Shown piece after piece: positions 8,347 through 16,509 of a stretch of 64,000 bases of DNA. The position numbers and the translations under genes are program-made. Location of the stretch: positions 372,001 to 436,000 of the forward strand of contig NZ_CYTW01000001.1 of the NCBI RefSeq assembly GCF_001458215.1, written 5' to 3'. The stretch comes from Shimia thalassica. GTDB taxonomy: Bacteria > Pseudomonadota > Alphaproteobacteria > Rhodobacterales > Rhodobacteraceae. Positions within the stretch are counted from its first letter, which is position 1; each line of letters starts with the position of its first letter. The notes beneath the pieces were generated by a model, which did not search any database, was not told the origin of the DNA, and was given only the letters and a program-made list of their open reading frames with translations.

Positions 8347-8670
8347 TCAGCGACCGCCCCTATGCGCGGTTATGACGGTGACAATCATCGCGCCATTGTG
8401 AATGGCGCAGACAACGGACACCCGCATACCAGCGGCGACCCCTGAAACCTTCCCTTCCCAACTTCCCTTGTCAGGGTTCCATGACGGACCCGAGGCCAAT
8501 GTCCCACGTTCGAGCACACGCAAGATCATGCGGCGGGTTAAATCCCGCTCTAGCATTCTTGATTTTGCATGGTCCGTAATGACCACCATGTGGTGTACAT
8601 TGGCGTAGTTACGGACGTTCTTTATGAATAGGTCAGGCCCCATAAAGGGGATTGGTTCGGCTTCGTTCAT
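8347..8670 (-). CDS. DUF4258 toxin-like protein
   Basis: A 107-residue protein with the DUF4258 pattern: ITDHAKSRMLERDLTRRMI in the middle and a C-terminal beta strand set (VSVVCAIHNGAMIVTVITAH). DUF4258 proteins are paired with HTH antitoxins and are thought to be RelE/MqsR-like RNases; activity here is inferred. First gene of a two-gene operon. An inverted repeat sits directly before its ATG. Probably an addiction module stabilising the element. Confidence 0.7.
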   Translation of the reverse strand: MNEAEPIPFMGPDLFIKNVRNYANVHHMVVITDHAKSRMLERDLTRRMILRVLERGTLASGPSWNPDKGSWEGKVSGVAAGMRVSVVCAIHNGAMIVTVITAHRGGR

Positions 8671-8976
8671 GCCCTCAATATGAGGGTGTTATTCACGAAT
8701 ATCAACACCAAAGTTGTTAAGGTCGGGTGAATGCGGCGTTATTGGCCAAGGGCGTTTTCAACAAGCATTAGCGGTCACCATAACCGCTAAACAGCCTCAA
8801 GCCCAAGCCCTGACAACCTGTAAGGTCCTGCAAATAAACAGAATTTTTGGTCGCCAAATCGGGTTCAGGGGATTAAGATTGAGAGGCCCCGCGAGCGCCG
8901 CAAACGCTCAAACGAGGCCTGTTGTTCGTCGCGGACAGCAGCAAACAAAAACGACCTTGTAACAGAAGGACGCCTC
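8671..8976. promoter_or_regulatory. Gene-free region with candidate toxin-antitoxin operators
   Basis: A 306-bp gene-free divergent region between the toxin gene and the primase-polymerase gene. CCCTCA-ATA-TGAGGG at 8672-8686 abuts the toxin start, and TATTC-AC-GAATA lies at 8690-8701; both are perfect inverted repeats and good operator candidates. The rest shows no gene; it should also contain the rightward promoter for the replication genes. AGAAGGA precedes the next ATG. Confidence 0.5.
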
Positions 8977-10101
8977 ATGGCTAAAAATACATCACCCCCC
9001 ATTGCAACGCAACCGAAACGCCGTTGGCGCGTCTCGAATGATGAATGGAACGATATTCTGAACGTTCGGCATGGCCTATGGCGTTGCGGATACATCGTCA
9101 TTCCAAGCGACGAAACGGGCAAAAAGCCTTTGTTCAGCAAATGGCCGCAATTCCAATACGACCCGCAGGACCCAGAACCCGCAATCCCGCGACAAATGAC
9201 CAACGCGGGGACCTTATCGAAGCTTCCTCACTTAGGAACAGGCGCGTCGACTACGGGGCTTGTTACCTTTGATCTGGACCTAGACGACGCCGACGCCGTT
9301 GCCGACGCGCGCGCTTCGATCGAAGATATTGCAGGCCCCGCACCGCTCGTGCGTTTTCGCGATAATAGCCCCCGTCTCATGCTGATTTACGGCGCAGGCA
9401 AAACCACCCCGAAACTCGCCAATGACGGCTTTGTTAAAACCCCGTTCGGGGCGATTGGCTGCGACGCAGCCCACGCGGGGCAGTTTGTGCATCTACACGG
9501 CCTGCACCCATCAGGCGCGCGCCTGCAATACGAAGACGCGACCCCATGGCAGACCCCCACGCACAGCCTAACGAAAGTTGAAGGCGAGGCCCTACCCCAG
9601 ATCGCCAAGGCCCTTGCGCACAGCTTGGGCGGCGACGTTGGCGGCATGGCCGTAGCTGGCAAAGGGTTTGCGGGGGATATGCGGACCAAACGCGGCGAGG
9701 TAGGCCTTCGCGACGCCGTTGCCGACCTTGTGACAGGGGCCAGCATCACAAACAGCATGGAAACGATCGCCGAAATCCTAATCAACGATCTGGACGTTGC
9801 CGACCACGCAGCCGAAGAACTTATCGAAGGGCTGATAATGGCAGGCGAACGTATGACACCAACAGAGGCCAAACGATACGACAACGCCCGATCGCAGCTT
9901 GGCACCGACGGACGGCAAGGTATCGGGATTTGTCGCGCGATTGGAATGTATAAAGATAAACGCATCGAAGATGATTTGCGCCCCGTTAAAATCGAAGAAC
10001 AGGGCCAAATGGAAATCTTGGCAACAGCCTTTAAACGCGCAGACCCAGAGGTTCGAAAGGTGTTTTACGAAAAGCTGAAACAGATCGCCCCGAAGGCTTG
10101 A
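8977..10101 (+). CDS. Primase-polymerase (AEP, prim-pol domain) protein
   Basis: A 374-residue protein of the archaeo-eukaryotic primase superfamily. The N-terminal half carries the bifunctional DNA primase/polymerase pattern: the acidic metal-binding motif FDLDLDD around D99-D103 and the conserved histidine motif HLHGLHPSG around H172. The C-terminal half (from about 215) is a helical region typical of these plasmid and satellite replication proteins. It would synthesise primers for replication of the excised element and pairs with the helicase-like ATPase downstream. No helicase domain is fused. Confidence 0.85.
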   Translation: MAKNTSPPIATQPKRRWRVSNDEWNDILNVRHGLWRCGYIVIPSDETGKKPLFSKWPQFQYDPQDPEPAIPRQMTNAGTLSKLPHLGTGASTTGLVTFDLDLDDADAVADARASIEDIAGPAPLVRFRDNSPRLMLIYGAGKTTPKLANDGFVKTPFGAIGCDAAHAGQFVHLHGLHPSGARLQYEDATPWQTPTHSLTKVEGEALPQIAKALAHSLGGDVGGMAVAGKGFAGDMRTKRGEVGLRDAVADLVTGASITNSMETIAEILINDLDVADHAAEELIEGLIMAGERMTPTEAKRYDNARSQLGTDGRQGIGICRAIGMYKDKRIEDDLRPVKIEEQGQMEILATAFKRADPEVRKVFYEKLKQIAPKA

Positions 10102-10174
10102 ATTTGCCCCGCCCCCGCTGGACCTGATAGGTCAGTATGGGCAGAATAGAACGACAAATAGAAAGGTCCCGCCA

Positions 10175-10276
10175 ATGAACCATAAAACGAAAAAGACGCC
10201 CCAAAGGAGCGCCTTGTCCGAATGCGAAGTAATACCACGAACTTCCCAAAAACCAACAGGTTTCAGTTTAGCGTGA
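10175..10276 (+). CDS. Possible very small protein (33 aa)
   Basis: ATG at 10175 follows GAAAGG at good spacing and reads a basic 33-residue peptide (MNHKTKKTPQRSALSECE at the start). It fills the gap between the primase and ATPase genes in the same orientation. No family recognised; it may simply be leader sequence. Confidence 0.25.
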   Translation: MNHKTKKTPQRSALSECEVIPRTSQKPTGFSLA

Positions 10277-10322
10277 TGCATTCTGCAAGGCAAGAGGGGC
10301 CCAATACCAACAGGCCAAATCT

Positions 10323-11591
10323 ATGCCACAAGACAACAACGCCGCGCCCCTGAGCGGGCTTGATGAAAGCCAGCTAGACGCCGCCCAACTTTCGTTCGAC
10401 GCGCCGCCAGAAATCCCAAGAGCCGACGGCAAGATATGGGATGAAAAAGGTGGGAACTGGATAGCCCCAGCAGGAAAGAAAACCGACGCAGAACGGCTTG
10501 AACAGTTCGCGGTTCGCTTTGGGTCCGACACGGCCATTCCCAACCTAGAGGATAACTGGCTTATCCGCGATATCATGCCTATGAACGGCGCGGTGGCGAT
10601 GTATGGGGCTCCCGGCTCGGGGAAGTCCTTCCAATCCTTAAGCATGGCCCTATTTATCGCAGCAGGGCGCGCATGGTGCGGGAAGGAGGTCGAGCAAGGC
10701 CTTGTCGTCTATGTGGCCCTTGAGGGGGGCGGCGTGTTTTCCAATCGGGTTTTCGCCGCCACAAAGCACCACCACTTAACCGACGACGAACTTGCCAACT
10801 TCGCCACGATCAACGCAACCGTGAATTTGCGGGAAAAAGACAGCGGCGCGGAATTGCGGCATTGCCTGACAGCAATCGAAAACCACACAGACAAGAAAAT
10901 CGTATTGTTGATTGTGGACACCCTGAACCGCGCGTTTGGGGGCGGCAACGAAAACAGCCCCGAAGATATGGGCCAGCTAATCGGCGAACTCGACACGATC
11001 CGCGAACAGTTCGACACAACCGTTCAGCTTGTCCACCACAGCGGCAAAGATGTGGCCCAAGGGATGCGCGGCCATTCCAGTTTGATTGGCGCAGTCGACA
11101 CCGAAATCAAGATCGAACGAAACGACGAAGGGCGGCTTATGACCATCTCGAAACAACGGGACGGCGAAGATGGCGAACAGTTCGGGTTCAGGATCGAAGG
11201 TTTTGACGTTGGAACATCGCCCAAGGGACACCCCGTAAAATCCGCCGTTGCCGTGCCAGCCGACAAAGACGCAATCAAAGCGGCTAACAAGAAAACCGCG
11301 CAAGGGACAAATCAGACGATCGTTGTAAACGCCCTGAAACAACTTACCGCCGAACCAGAGGCGAAGAAAAAACCGAGCGGGACAGGCTGGCCCGAAGCGG
11401 GGCTGTATCACATCGTCTCTGTTGATGATCTTTTGAACCACGCAAAAGGGAAAATAACGCCGCCCGAAGAAGGGAAGAAAGACAGGCGGCGGGAACACCT
11501 ACTTCGAAGCTTGAACGATATGATCGAAAAAGACGGGCTTTGCATGAATGACGGTTTTGTTTGGGACCCGAAGATGAAGATCACGAAATGA
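10323..11591 (+). CDS. RepA-like AAA ATPase / replicative helicase
   Basis: A 422-residue protein with a RecA-fold ATPase core: Walker A GAPGSGKS at residues 95-102, Walker B LLIVDTLNR with D199, and the downstream VHHSGKD motif typical of RepA/AAA_25 hexameric helicases of plasmids and satellites. The N-terminal 70 residues and the C-terminal segment after about 330 are accessory; the latter may be a DNA-binding winged helix. With the preceding primase-polymerase it makes a minimal replication module. Confidence 0.82.
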   Translation: MPQDNNAAPLSGLDESQLDAAQLSFDAPPEIPRADGKIWDEKGGNWIAPAGKKTDAERLEQFAVRFGSDTAIPNLEDNWLIRDIMPMNGAVAMYGAPGSGKSFQSLSMALFIAAGRAWCGKEVEQGLVVYVALEGGGVFSNRVFAATKHHHLTDDELANFATINATVNLREKDSGAELRHCLTAIENHTDKKIVLLIVDTLNRAFGGGNENSPEDMGQLIGELDTIREQFDTTVQLVHHSGKDVAQGMRGHSSLIGAVDTEIKIERNDEGRLMTISKQRDGEDGEQFGFRIEGFDVGTSPKGHPVKSAVAVPADKDAIKAANKKTAQGTNQTIVVNALKQLTAEPEAKKKPSGTGWPEAGLYHIVSVDDLLNHAKGKITPPEEGKKDRRREHLLRSLNDMIEKDGLCMNDGFVWDPKMKITK

Positions 11592-11745
11592 TACCCAAAG
11601 ACAAAAACCCCCTTCCCTCAAGAGGTACCCAAACCCCAACCCTAAAGGGTTTTGGGGGTTTTGAGTACCTTTCACTTAAGGTTTAGGCACTCAAAAGACC
11701 TCAAATGGGGGTTTTGGGTACTTTGAGTACCAAAGACAAAAAAAC
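11592..11745. repeat. Repeat-dense intergenic region, candidate origin or attenuator
   Basis: GGGGGTTTTGAGTAC (11654-11668) and GGGGGTTTTGGGTAC (11707-11721) are near-identical direct repeats. AGGTAC at 11623 and GTACCT ending at 11670 close a long imperfect hairpin. Another TTTGAGTACC is at 11722-11731, and a TACC(C)AAAGACAAAAA tract occurs at both ends of the region. It lies directly after the helicase gene, where satellite and plasmid origins with iterons are often found; origin function is inferred. Confidence 0.5.
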
Positions 11746-11764
11746 ACCGAAAGGACCCCACCCC

Positions 11765-11926
11765 ATGAATTGCCGCCATTGCCACGCCTTCACACGCGCC
11801 GACACGATCTGTCCGTCTTGCGCCGACGTCGACAGCGCCTTGTCCACCGCCGTCCAGACTGCCAACCTCGTCTTGCAGGCCCACCACAATCAGGCCCTGA
11901 GACGGGCCGCACAGGCCGAGAGATGA
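11765..11926 (+). CDS. Small zinc-ribbon protein (53 aa)
   Basis: A 53-residue protein with two CxxC knuckles, CRHC at residues 3-6 and CPSC near 17-20, followed by an alanine-rich helix. The spacing fits a zinc ribbon. AAAGGA lies ahead of the ATG at 11765. Its stop overlaps the next ATG (ATGA). Probably a small nucleic-acid-binding or regulatory protein of the element; no closer family recognised. Confidence 0.55.
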   Translation: MNCRHCHAFTRADTICPSCADVDSALSTAVQTANLVLQAHHNQALRRAAQAER

Positions 11927-12132
11927 ACCGACGACCGACCATAGGGGGAAGAATGCGCCAGAACCCCCCCCCGAAATTAGCCGATCTCATGGCCTCTGGC
12001 GGCGACCCAGCACCCAGCACAGCCGAAAAGGTGTTATATTGGCTTAAATCGGCGATTTTTGCGCCCCGTACGGTTTCCCGAGATCGCGCGCGACGGGTTT
12101 CCATAATCAGGAGAAAACAGCATGGGACATAG
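11923..12132 (+). CDS. Small basic hypothetical protein (69 aa)
   Basis: Starts in an ATGA overlap with the zinc-ribbon gene and ends 11 bases into the following HTH gene, so it sits tightly in an operon. The product is arginine-rich at both ends, with one hydrophobic stretch (VLYWLKSAIFAP). No recognised domain. The overlaps on both sides are the main support. Confidence 0.4.
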   Translation: MNRRPTIGGRMRQNPPPKLADLMASGGDPAPSTAEKVLYWLKSAIFAPRTVSRDRARRVSIIRRKQHGT

Positions 12133-12814
12133 GGGAAAAGACAACCGTTTCATCCCGACAAAAGACGATCGCGAGATGGTAATCACACTCCGCGCAAACG
12201 GGGATAACCAAACCACGATCGCACGAAAAATCGGGATCGACGTTAAGACGTTGACCAAGTATTTCCGAGGCGAATTAGACGCAGGCAATGGCGAGATCGA
12301 AGCGACGCTCTCTCGCGTTCTCATGCGGAATGCCAGTCAGCAGGCCAGCATCCAAGGAAGCAACCAAGCCGCGAAGCTTATTTTCGACTATACCTTGGGC
12401 ATGTCACCCGAACAAAAGCACCGCCTTGTTCACCAGAACGGCGGCACCGCGATGGATGACGACGACAAGCAACACGCTGTCTCCATCCTCGACGCCAAGA
12501 TTGCCCCGTACCTCAAGGATTTTGAGGAAGGCCAAGAAATACTGGCGCGGATGGAAAAATATGGCGTGGTCGGCGACGATATAGAGGATGCGGAAGTCTA
12601 CGACGACGAACCGATCGACGGTGAACCGTTGCGGATTGAGGCCCAGCCCGAGCCCAAGAAAAAGAAGAAAAAGAAACGGAAGGCGAAGAAAAAGCCGAAG
12701 GCCGAACCATCCATCGAACTCGCACCGACCCCAGAGCCCGAGCCCGAGCCAGAACCCGAAAAGTCAAAATTGCCGCGTCGATCAGGACGACGCCCCCCGA
12801 TATGGAAGCCCTGA
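12122..12814 (+). CDS. HTH protein with lysine-rich and EP-repeat tail
   Basis: A 230-residue protein. Residues 15-50 form a resolvase/terminase-small-type HTH (MVITLRANGDNQTTIARKIG then VKTLTKYFRGEL). A helical segment follows to about 145. The C-terminal third is low complexity: an acidic part, a lysine run (KKKKKKKRKAKKK) and EPEPEPEPE repeats. The N-terminal HTH is like those in small terminase subunits or phage regulators; which one applies cannot be decided. AGGAG precedes the ATG. Confidence 0.6.
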   Translation: MGHRGKDNRFIPTKDDREMVITLRANGDNQTTIARKIGIDVKTLTKYFRGELDAGNGEIEATLSRVLMRNASQQASIQGSNQAAKLIFDYTLGMSPEQKHRLVHQNGGTAMDDDDKQHAVSILDAKIAPYLKDFEEGQEILARMEKYGVVGDDIEDAEVYDDEPIDGEPLRIEAQPEPKKKKKKKRKAKKKPKAEPSIELAPTPEPEPEPEPEKSKLPRRSGRRPPIWKP

Positions 12815-12816
12815 CC

Positions 12817-13038
12817 ATGACCAGATATACCGCCGTCGTTCACAAGGACACCGACACCGATTACGGCATCCACATTGCAGGCCTGCCCTTATTCAGCAGC
12901 GCCGCGTCGATTGATGATGTCCCCATGCGGGCGCAAGCTGCGTTGCGTTTATTTGCTGAAACGGAACCTCTGCCCGACCTCGCGTCTCTTGACATCGAAT
13001 TGGACAGCGCGGCATTTGTCGTCGAAGTCGATATCTAG
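12817..13038 (+). CDS. HicB-like protein without visible HicA
   Basis: A 73-residue protein with the HicB fold pattern: YTAVVHKDTDTDYGIHIAG followed by LPLF and a helix (MRAQAALRLFAE). HicB proteins are usually antitoxins with a partly degenerate RNase H fold. No HicA double-stranded-RNA-binding toxin is encoded beside it, so it is an orphan antitoxin or a regulator. The start at 12817 overlaps the previous stop region; 12802 is possible. Confidence 0.6.
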   Translation: MTRYTAVVHKDTDTDYGIHIAGLPLFSSAASIDDVPMRAQAALRLFAETEPLPDLASLDIELDSAAFVVEVDI

Positions 13039-13179
13039 TCGAATAGGTCTATACAACCGCTGTCGAGCTGTCGAATAATCAATCCTTAACAATACCTTAA
13101 CACCACTTTGCGTTTCAGGTAAGCTTGTCTCACACCGCAATGCGTAGCCCAGAGGGCATGGCAAGAGGGAAAAGAGACT

Positions 13180-13614
13180 ATGACACCACGACTAAGCGAC
13201 GTTCCAGATGCCGTATTCGAGACGATCGACGACACACCAATCGCCCCATTCATTGAACAGTTGAAGCGTTGCCGCGCGTTACACCACGATTACAAATTCT
13301 TGGGCCCTTGCGGAAAAATATTCGAGCCGTTCCCCCATGAACTGAAGGCGTACACCGCCGATTTCTTCGCCGCGCGTCGTTTTATTGAGGCTATGCCGTC
13401 AGAAGCGTTCAGGAAGACCGCCCACGGCGGCGCATTCCTTGCCGAATTCGCGCATTTGATCTCGCCAGACATTGAACACGTTTCAGCAGCCGCCGCGTTG
13501 TTGGAGTTGGGACACAAGTTGACCGAACGGACGGCGTTTGTCGAAGTCAGCATTTCGAAGAAATGGATGTTCGAACTAAAAACCGCGCGCCTTCGCGCAA
13601 AACTGGAAGGATAG
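13180..13614 (+). CDS. Hypothetical protein (144 aa)
   Basis: Clear open frame with GGAAAAGAG ahead of ATG 13180. The product is mostly helical, with no membrane segment or motif I recognise. It is the last gene of the element backbone before the base composition drops at the restriction cassette. Confidence 0.6.
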   Translation: MTPRLSDVPDAVFETIDDTPIAPFIEQLKRCRALHHDYKFLGPCGKIFEPFPHELKAYTADFFAARRFIEAMPSEAFRKTAHGGAFLAEFAHLISPDIEHVSAAAALLELGHKLTERTAFVEVSISKKWMFELKTARLRAKLEG

Positions 13615-13619
13615 GGCCC

Positions 13620-13661
13620 ATGACCGACACCAGCGCCGAACTCTTTCAGGTATTGCAGTAA
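13620..13661 (+). pseudogene. Possible 5' stub of an interrupted gene (13 codons)
   Basis: ATG 13620 follows an excellent SD context (AAGGATAGGG) and reads 13 codons before TAA. A strong start with almost no gene suggests that the rest was lost when the downstream cassette arrived. It could also be a chance ATG. Confidence 0.3.
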
Positions 13662-13871
13662 AGCCGCCGTTTGAACCGACGCCTGAGATAACTGCTGACC
13701 TATCGGTTCCGTTGAGGGTCTAATAAGGGCGCTAGAAAATTTGTTGTTGGAGCTTCCGGATTTCGGCGTGGGACACCAGTGCTCTGGGAAAGGCTTCCAG
13801 GACTAGGATGCAGTTTACAGGGCCCTCGTTTAGAGTTAGTTCTGTCAGTCCAATCACGACAGGAGAACGGC

Positions 13872-14897
13872 ATGACGACCGCCAGACTGAGCTCGGCACG
13901 CCAAGCCAAACAGGACGAGTTCTACACATCACTCCACGATATCGAACTCGAGCTCGAACATTATAAAAAGCATTTCAAAAACAAGATCGTATATTGCAAT
14001 TGTGACGATCCTAGAGCGAGCAACTTTTATAACTATTTTGCCGAAAATTTCGAACGACTTGGCCTAAAAAAGCTCCTTACAACCTGTTATCGTAGTCAAG
14101 ATTGCAGACAATTTAGCCGCGGTGCCTCGGATCAAGCCGTCTTTTTGGAGCTTTCGGGCGAAAGGGCGGAAGATAATGGAAGCAATCGAGACGCAGCAAT
14201 TGCCCGTCCCTTGCAGGGGGATGGAGATTTTCGGAGTGCCGAATGCATCCGATTTCTTAAGCAAGCTGACATCGTGGTGACCAATCCGCCGTTCTCCTTG
14301 TTTCGTGAGTACGTGGGCCAGTTAATTGAACACAAAAAGAAATTTCTGATTATCGGAAACATGAATGCCTTGACCTATAAGGAGGTTTTCCCTCTCTTCC
14401 AGCATAATCAAATGTGGTATGGTCCAAGCATACGTAGCGGGGACCGAGAGTTCCAAGTTCCAGCCGACTATCCGCTTAATGCTGCGAGCACGAGGGTTGA
14501 CCGAGAGGGCAATAGATTTGTCAGGGTGAAGGGGGTTCGGTGGTTTACAAACCTTGACTACCATTTAAGGCACAAGGATCTGGAACTCCAAATGACTTAC
14601 AAGCCAGAAAACTACCCCAAATATGCAAACTATGATGCAATAGATGTTAGTAAAACTATGAACATACCAAAGGACTATTCCGGCCTAATGGGCGTGCCGA
14701 TCTCCTTTTTAGACAAGCACAATCCAGATCAATTTGAAATATGTGGCTCCAGTAAAACCCTCAGTCTCCCGATGTCGCAGATTGCAGAAAAAGGAACATA
14801 CCAGCAAGGAGGACCACGCTTCTACTTGCCAAACGGCGACGGCACTTTTCGGCGCATGTATGACCGGATCGTTATCCGAAACAGGCGGCTAAAATGA
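13872..14897 (+). CDS. EcoRI-family adenine-specific DNA methyltransferase
   Basis: A 341-residue protein, close in length to M.EcoRI. DDPRASNFYNYF at D45 onward and the motif IV NPPF at N138-F141 are visible; the whole order matches the EcoRI-methylase family, which makes N6-methyladenine. The start at 13872 follows AGGAG; the frame is open upstream. First gene of a five-gene operon ending in mcrC, so it presumably protects host sites from the nuclease. AT-richer than the element backbone. Recognition sequence cannot be predicted. Confidence 0.85.
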   Translation: MTTARLSSARQAKQDEFYTSLHDIELELEHYKKHFKNKIVYCNCDDPRASNFYNYFAENFERLGLKKLLTTCYRSQDCRQFSRGASDQAVFLELSGERAEDNGSNRDAAIARPLQGDGDFRSAECIRFLKQADIVVTNPPFSLFREYVGQLIEHKKKFLIIGNMNALTYKEVFPLFQHNQMWYGPSIRSGDREFQVPADYPLNAASTRVDREGNRFVRVKGVRWFTNLDYHLRHKDLELQMTYKPENYPKYANYDAIDVSKTMNIPKDYSGLMGVPISFLDKHNPDQFEICGSSKTLSLPMSQIAEKGTYQQGGPRFYLPNGDGTFRRMYDRIVIRNRRLK

Positions 14898-14919
14898 AAA
14901 ACTTCAAAAAGGGTAAGCC

Positions 14920-15942
14920 ATGTCGTACCGCTATTTGGGAAACAAGACCCGCCTAGTTGATTGGATCGTAGGCGTTATTTCACGCGAAATTCCAATAGGA
15001 TCGTCCATCGCCGACCCGATGTGCGGCACAGCGTCAGTAGCATTTGCGCTAGCACAGGCAGGATACTCGGTCATGGCGGCGGACGCGTTGAGCTTTCCAG
15101 TGGTTCACGCACATGCGCGGCTGATTGCAAAGAAGGCGCCAGATTATGAAGCGCTGGGCGGCTATGAGGGAGCTTTAGATTGGATGCGCTCAGTTCAACC
15201 AATTGAAGGTTACTTTTTTCGAGAGTTCGGTGATGAAGGCCAACCGGCAAACGGTCGGTCTTCAAGGCGCTATTTCTCAGCGAAAAATGCAGCACACATC
15301 GACGGAGTTCGTGCAGGGATTGAAAAAATGAGAAAGGCTGGAGAAATAAGCGAGACGGAACAGTATGTAATGCTCCAACATCTTATCCTTGCGACCAATA
15401 AGGTGGCCAACATTAGTGGTACCTATGGGTACTTTAGGCGAACTCTATCAACGTCTGCTCTTAGGCCTCTCAGTTTCGAGGCGCTCAAATTTGACCGCAC
15501 GATTGGAAATCATGCGGTCGTGCAGGGTAATGTTGAGGACCTCGCACCCAAACTGAACACGGACGCCGTGTACCTCGATCCACCTTACACCAAAAGGCAA
15601 TACGCTGGGAACTACCATGTATTGGAAACTCTCGCCCGAGGGGATGAGCCAATTGCTGTTGGTGACGGAGGGCTTCGTCCTTGGCAAGAGCAAGCCTCTA
15701 AGTTTTGCTACAAACGAACGGCGGCCGACGCTTTTAGAGAAACACTCGAGCGTCTCCGGGTTCCACATATCTTTATATCGTATAGTGAGGACGGTCAGGT
15801 TGGCGAAAAGGAACTGTTGTCAATCTTGAGAGAATTCGGCAAAGTCGCGATGCATGAACATCCTTATTCCCGGTACCGCAGCAATGCTAAAGGGAAAGAT
15901 GGTACCGTTCTCGAAAGACTTTATCACGTGAAGGCAATTTGA
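14920..15942 (+). CDS. D12-class N6-adenine DNA methyltransferase
   Basis: A 340-residue Dam-like enzyme. YLGNKTRL at the N terminus is motif X, DPMCGTASVAF at D32 is motif I (SAM binding) and DPPY at D220-Y223 is the catalytic motif IV. The order is that of D12/alpha-class enzymes (Dam, FokI-type). AAAGGG precedes the ATG, 22 bases after the first methyltransferase gene. Two adenine methyltransferases in one operon suggest an asymmetric target with one enzyme per strand; that is inference. Confidence 0.88.
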   Translation: MSYRYLGNKTRLVDWIVGVISREIPIGSSIADPMCGTASVAFALAQAGYSVMAADALSFPVVHAHARLIAKKAPDYEALGGYEGALDWMRSVQPIEGYFFREFGDEGQPANGRSSRRYFSAKNAAHIDGVRAGIEKMRKAGEISETEQYVMLQHLILATNKVANISGTYGYFRRTLSTSALRPLSFEALKFDRTIGNHAVVQGNVEDLAPKLNTDAVYLDPPYTKRQYAGNYHVLETLARGDEPIAVGDGGLRPWQEQASKFCYKRTAADAFRETLERLRVPHIFISYSEDGQVGEKELLSILREFGKVAMHEHPYSRYRSNAKGKDGTVLERLYHVKAI

Positions 15943-15944
15943 TT

Positions 15945-16502
15945 ATGCAAGGCAAGCTGGAAATTCAAAGCATCTGGTGGCGCAATGTTCAACCCGGCGA
16001 GTTTTACAACATCGAGCGGCATCACCAAATCGACGGCGGGGGTGGATCGCTTTATATTGAAATTCCTGCTTCTCTTGTCGCTGAAACGCTCGACTTTTTG
16101 GGCGTGACTGCGGCTGACGCTGAAGCTGGTCCGATTGTTGTTGATGCGAGTGCTGTCGATGATGCCAACGTTTCCGGCCCTATCGAATTCAAGTCTAAGG
16201 CTGGAGGCCGACTTCGCATTGCAAATCAAAACCGCCAGGCTCCCAATTCGCTGCGGCATCCGGCATGGACAGCTGCGAGAAACTTCCCATCGGCCCCCGA
16301 CACTGTCGGCAGCAAAGAGGACGCGCTGCCCTTTTTTCCAAAAGGCGGGCTCAGGATCTATATTGCGAAATCAAATGCGGGAGAGTACTTCGCGGGTTTC
16401 ACAAGCGGTTACCGCCCTGCGAATATGTCGAGAAACAGTCCAATGTGGGATCTGTACCCCGATGGAAATCGGCCAGTCGGTGGCGTCATAAAGGCAGGTT
16501 GA
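15945..16502 (+). CDS. Unrecognised 185-aa protein, candidate DNA-recognition subunit
   Basis: Starts two bases after the second methyltransferase stop and ends seven bases before mcrB, so it is part of the same operon. The product is beta-rich (LEIQSIWWRNVQPGEFYNI; GGGGSLYIEIP; GLRIYIAKSNAGEYFAGF) with no nuclease or methyltransferase motif. The following McrB has no N-terminal specificity domain, so this protein may supply target recognition as a separate chain. I do not recognise its family. An alternative TTG start lies two codons upstream. Confidence 0.65.
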   Translation: MQGKLEIQSIWWRNVQPGEFYNIERHHQIDGGGGSLYIEIPASLVAETLDFLGVTAADAEAGPIVVDASAVDDANVSGPIEFKSKAGGRLRIANQNRQAPNSLRHPAWTAARNFPSAPDTVGSKEDALPFFPKGGLRIYIAKSNAGEYFAGFTSGYRPANMSRNSPMWDLYPDGNRPVGGVIKAG

Positions 16503-16509
16503 ACAAGAT

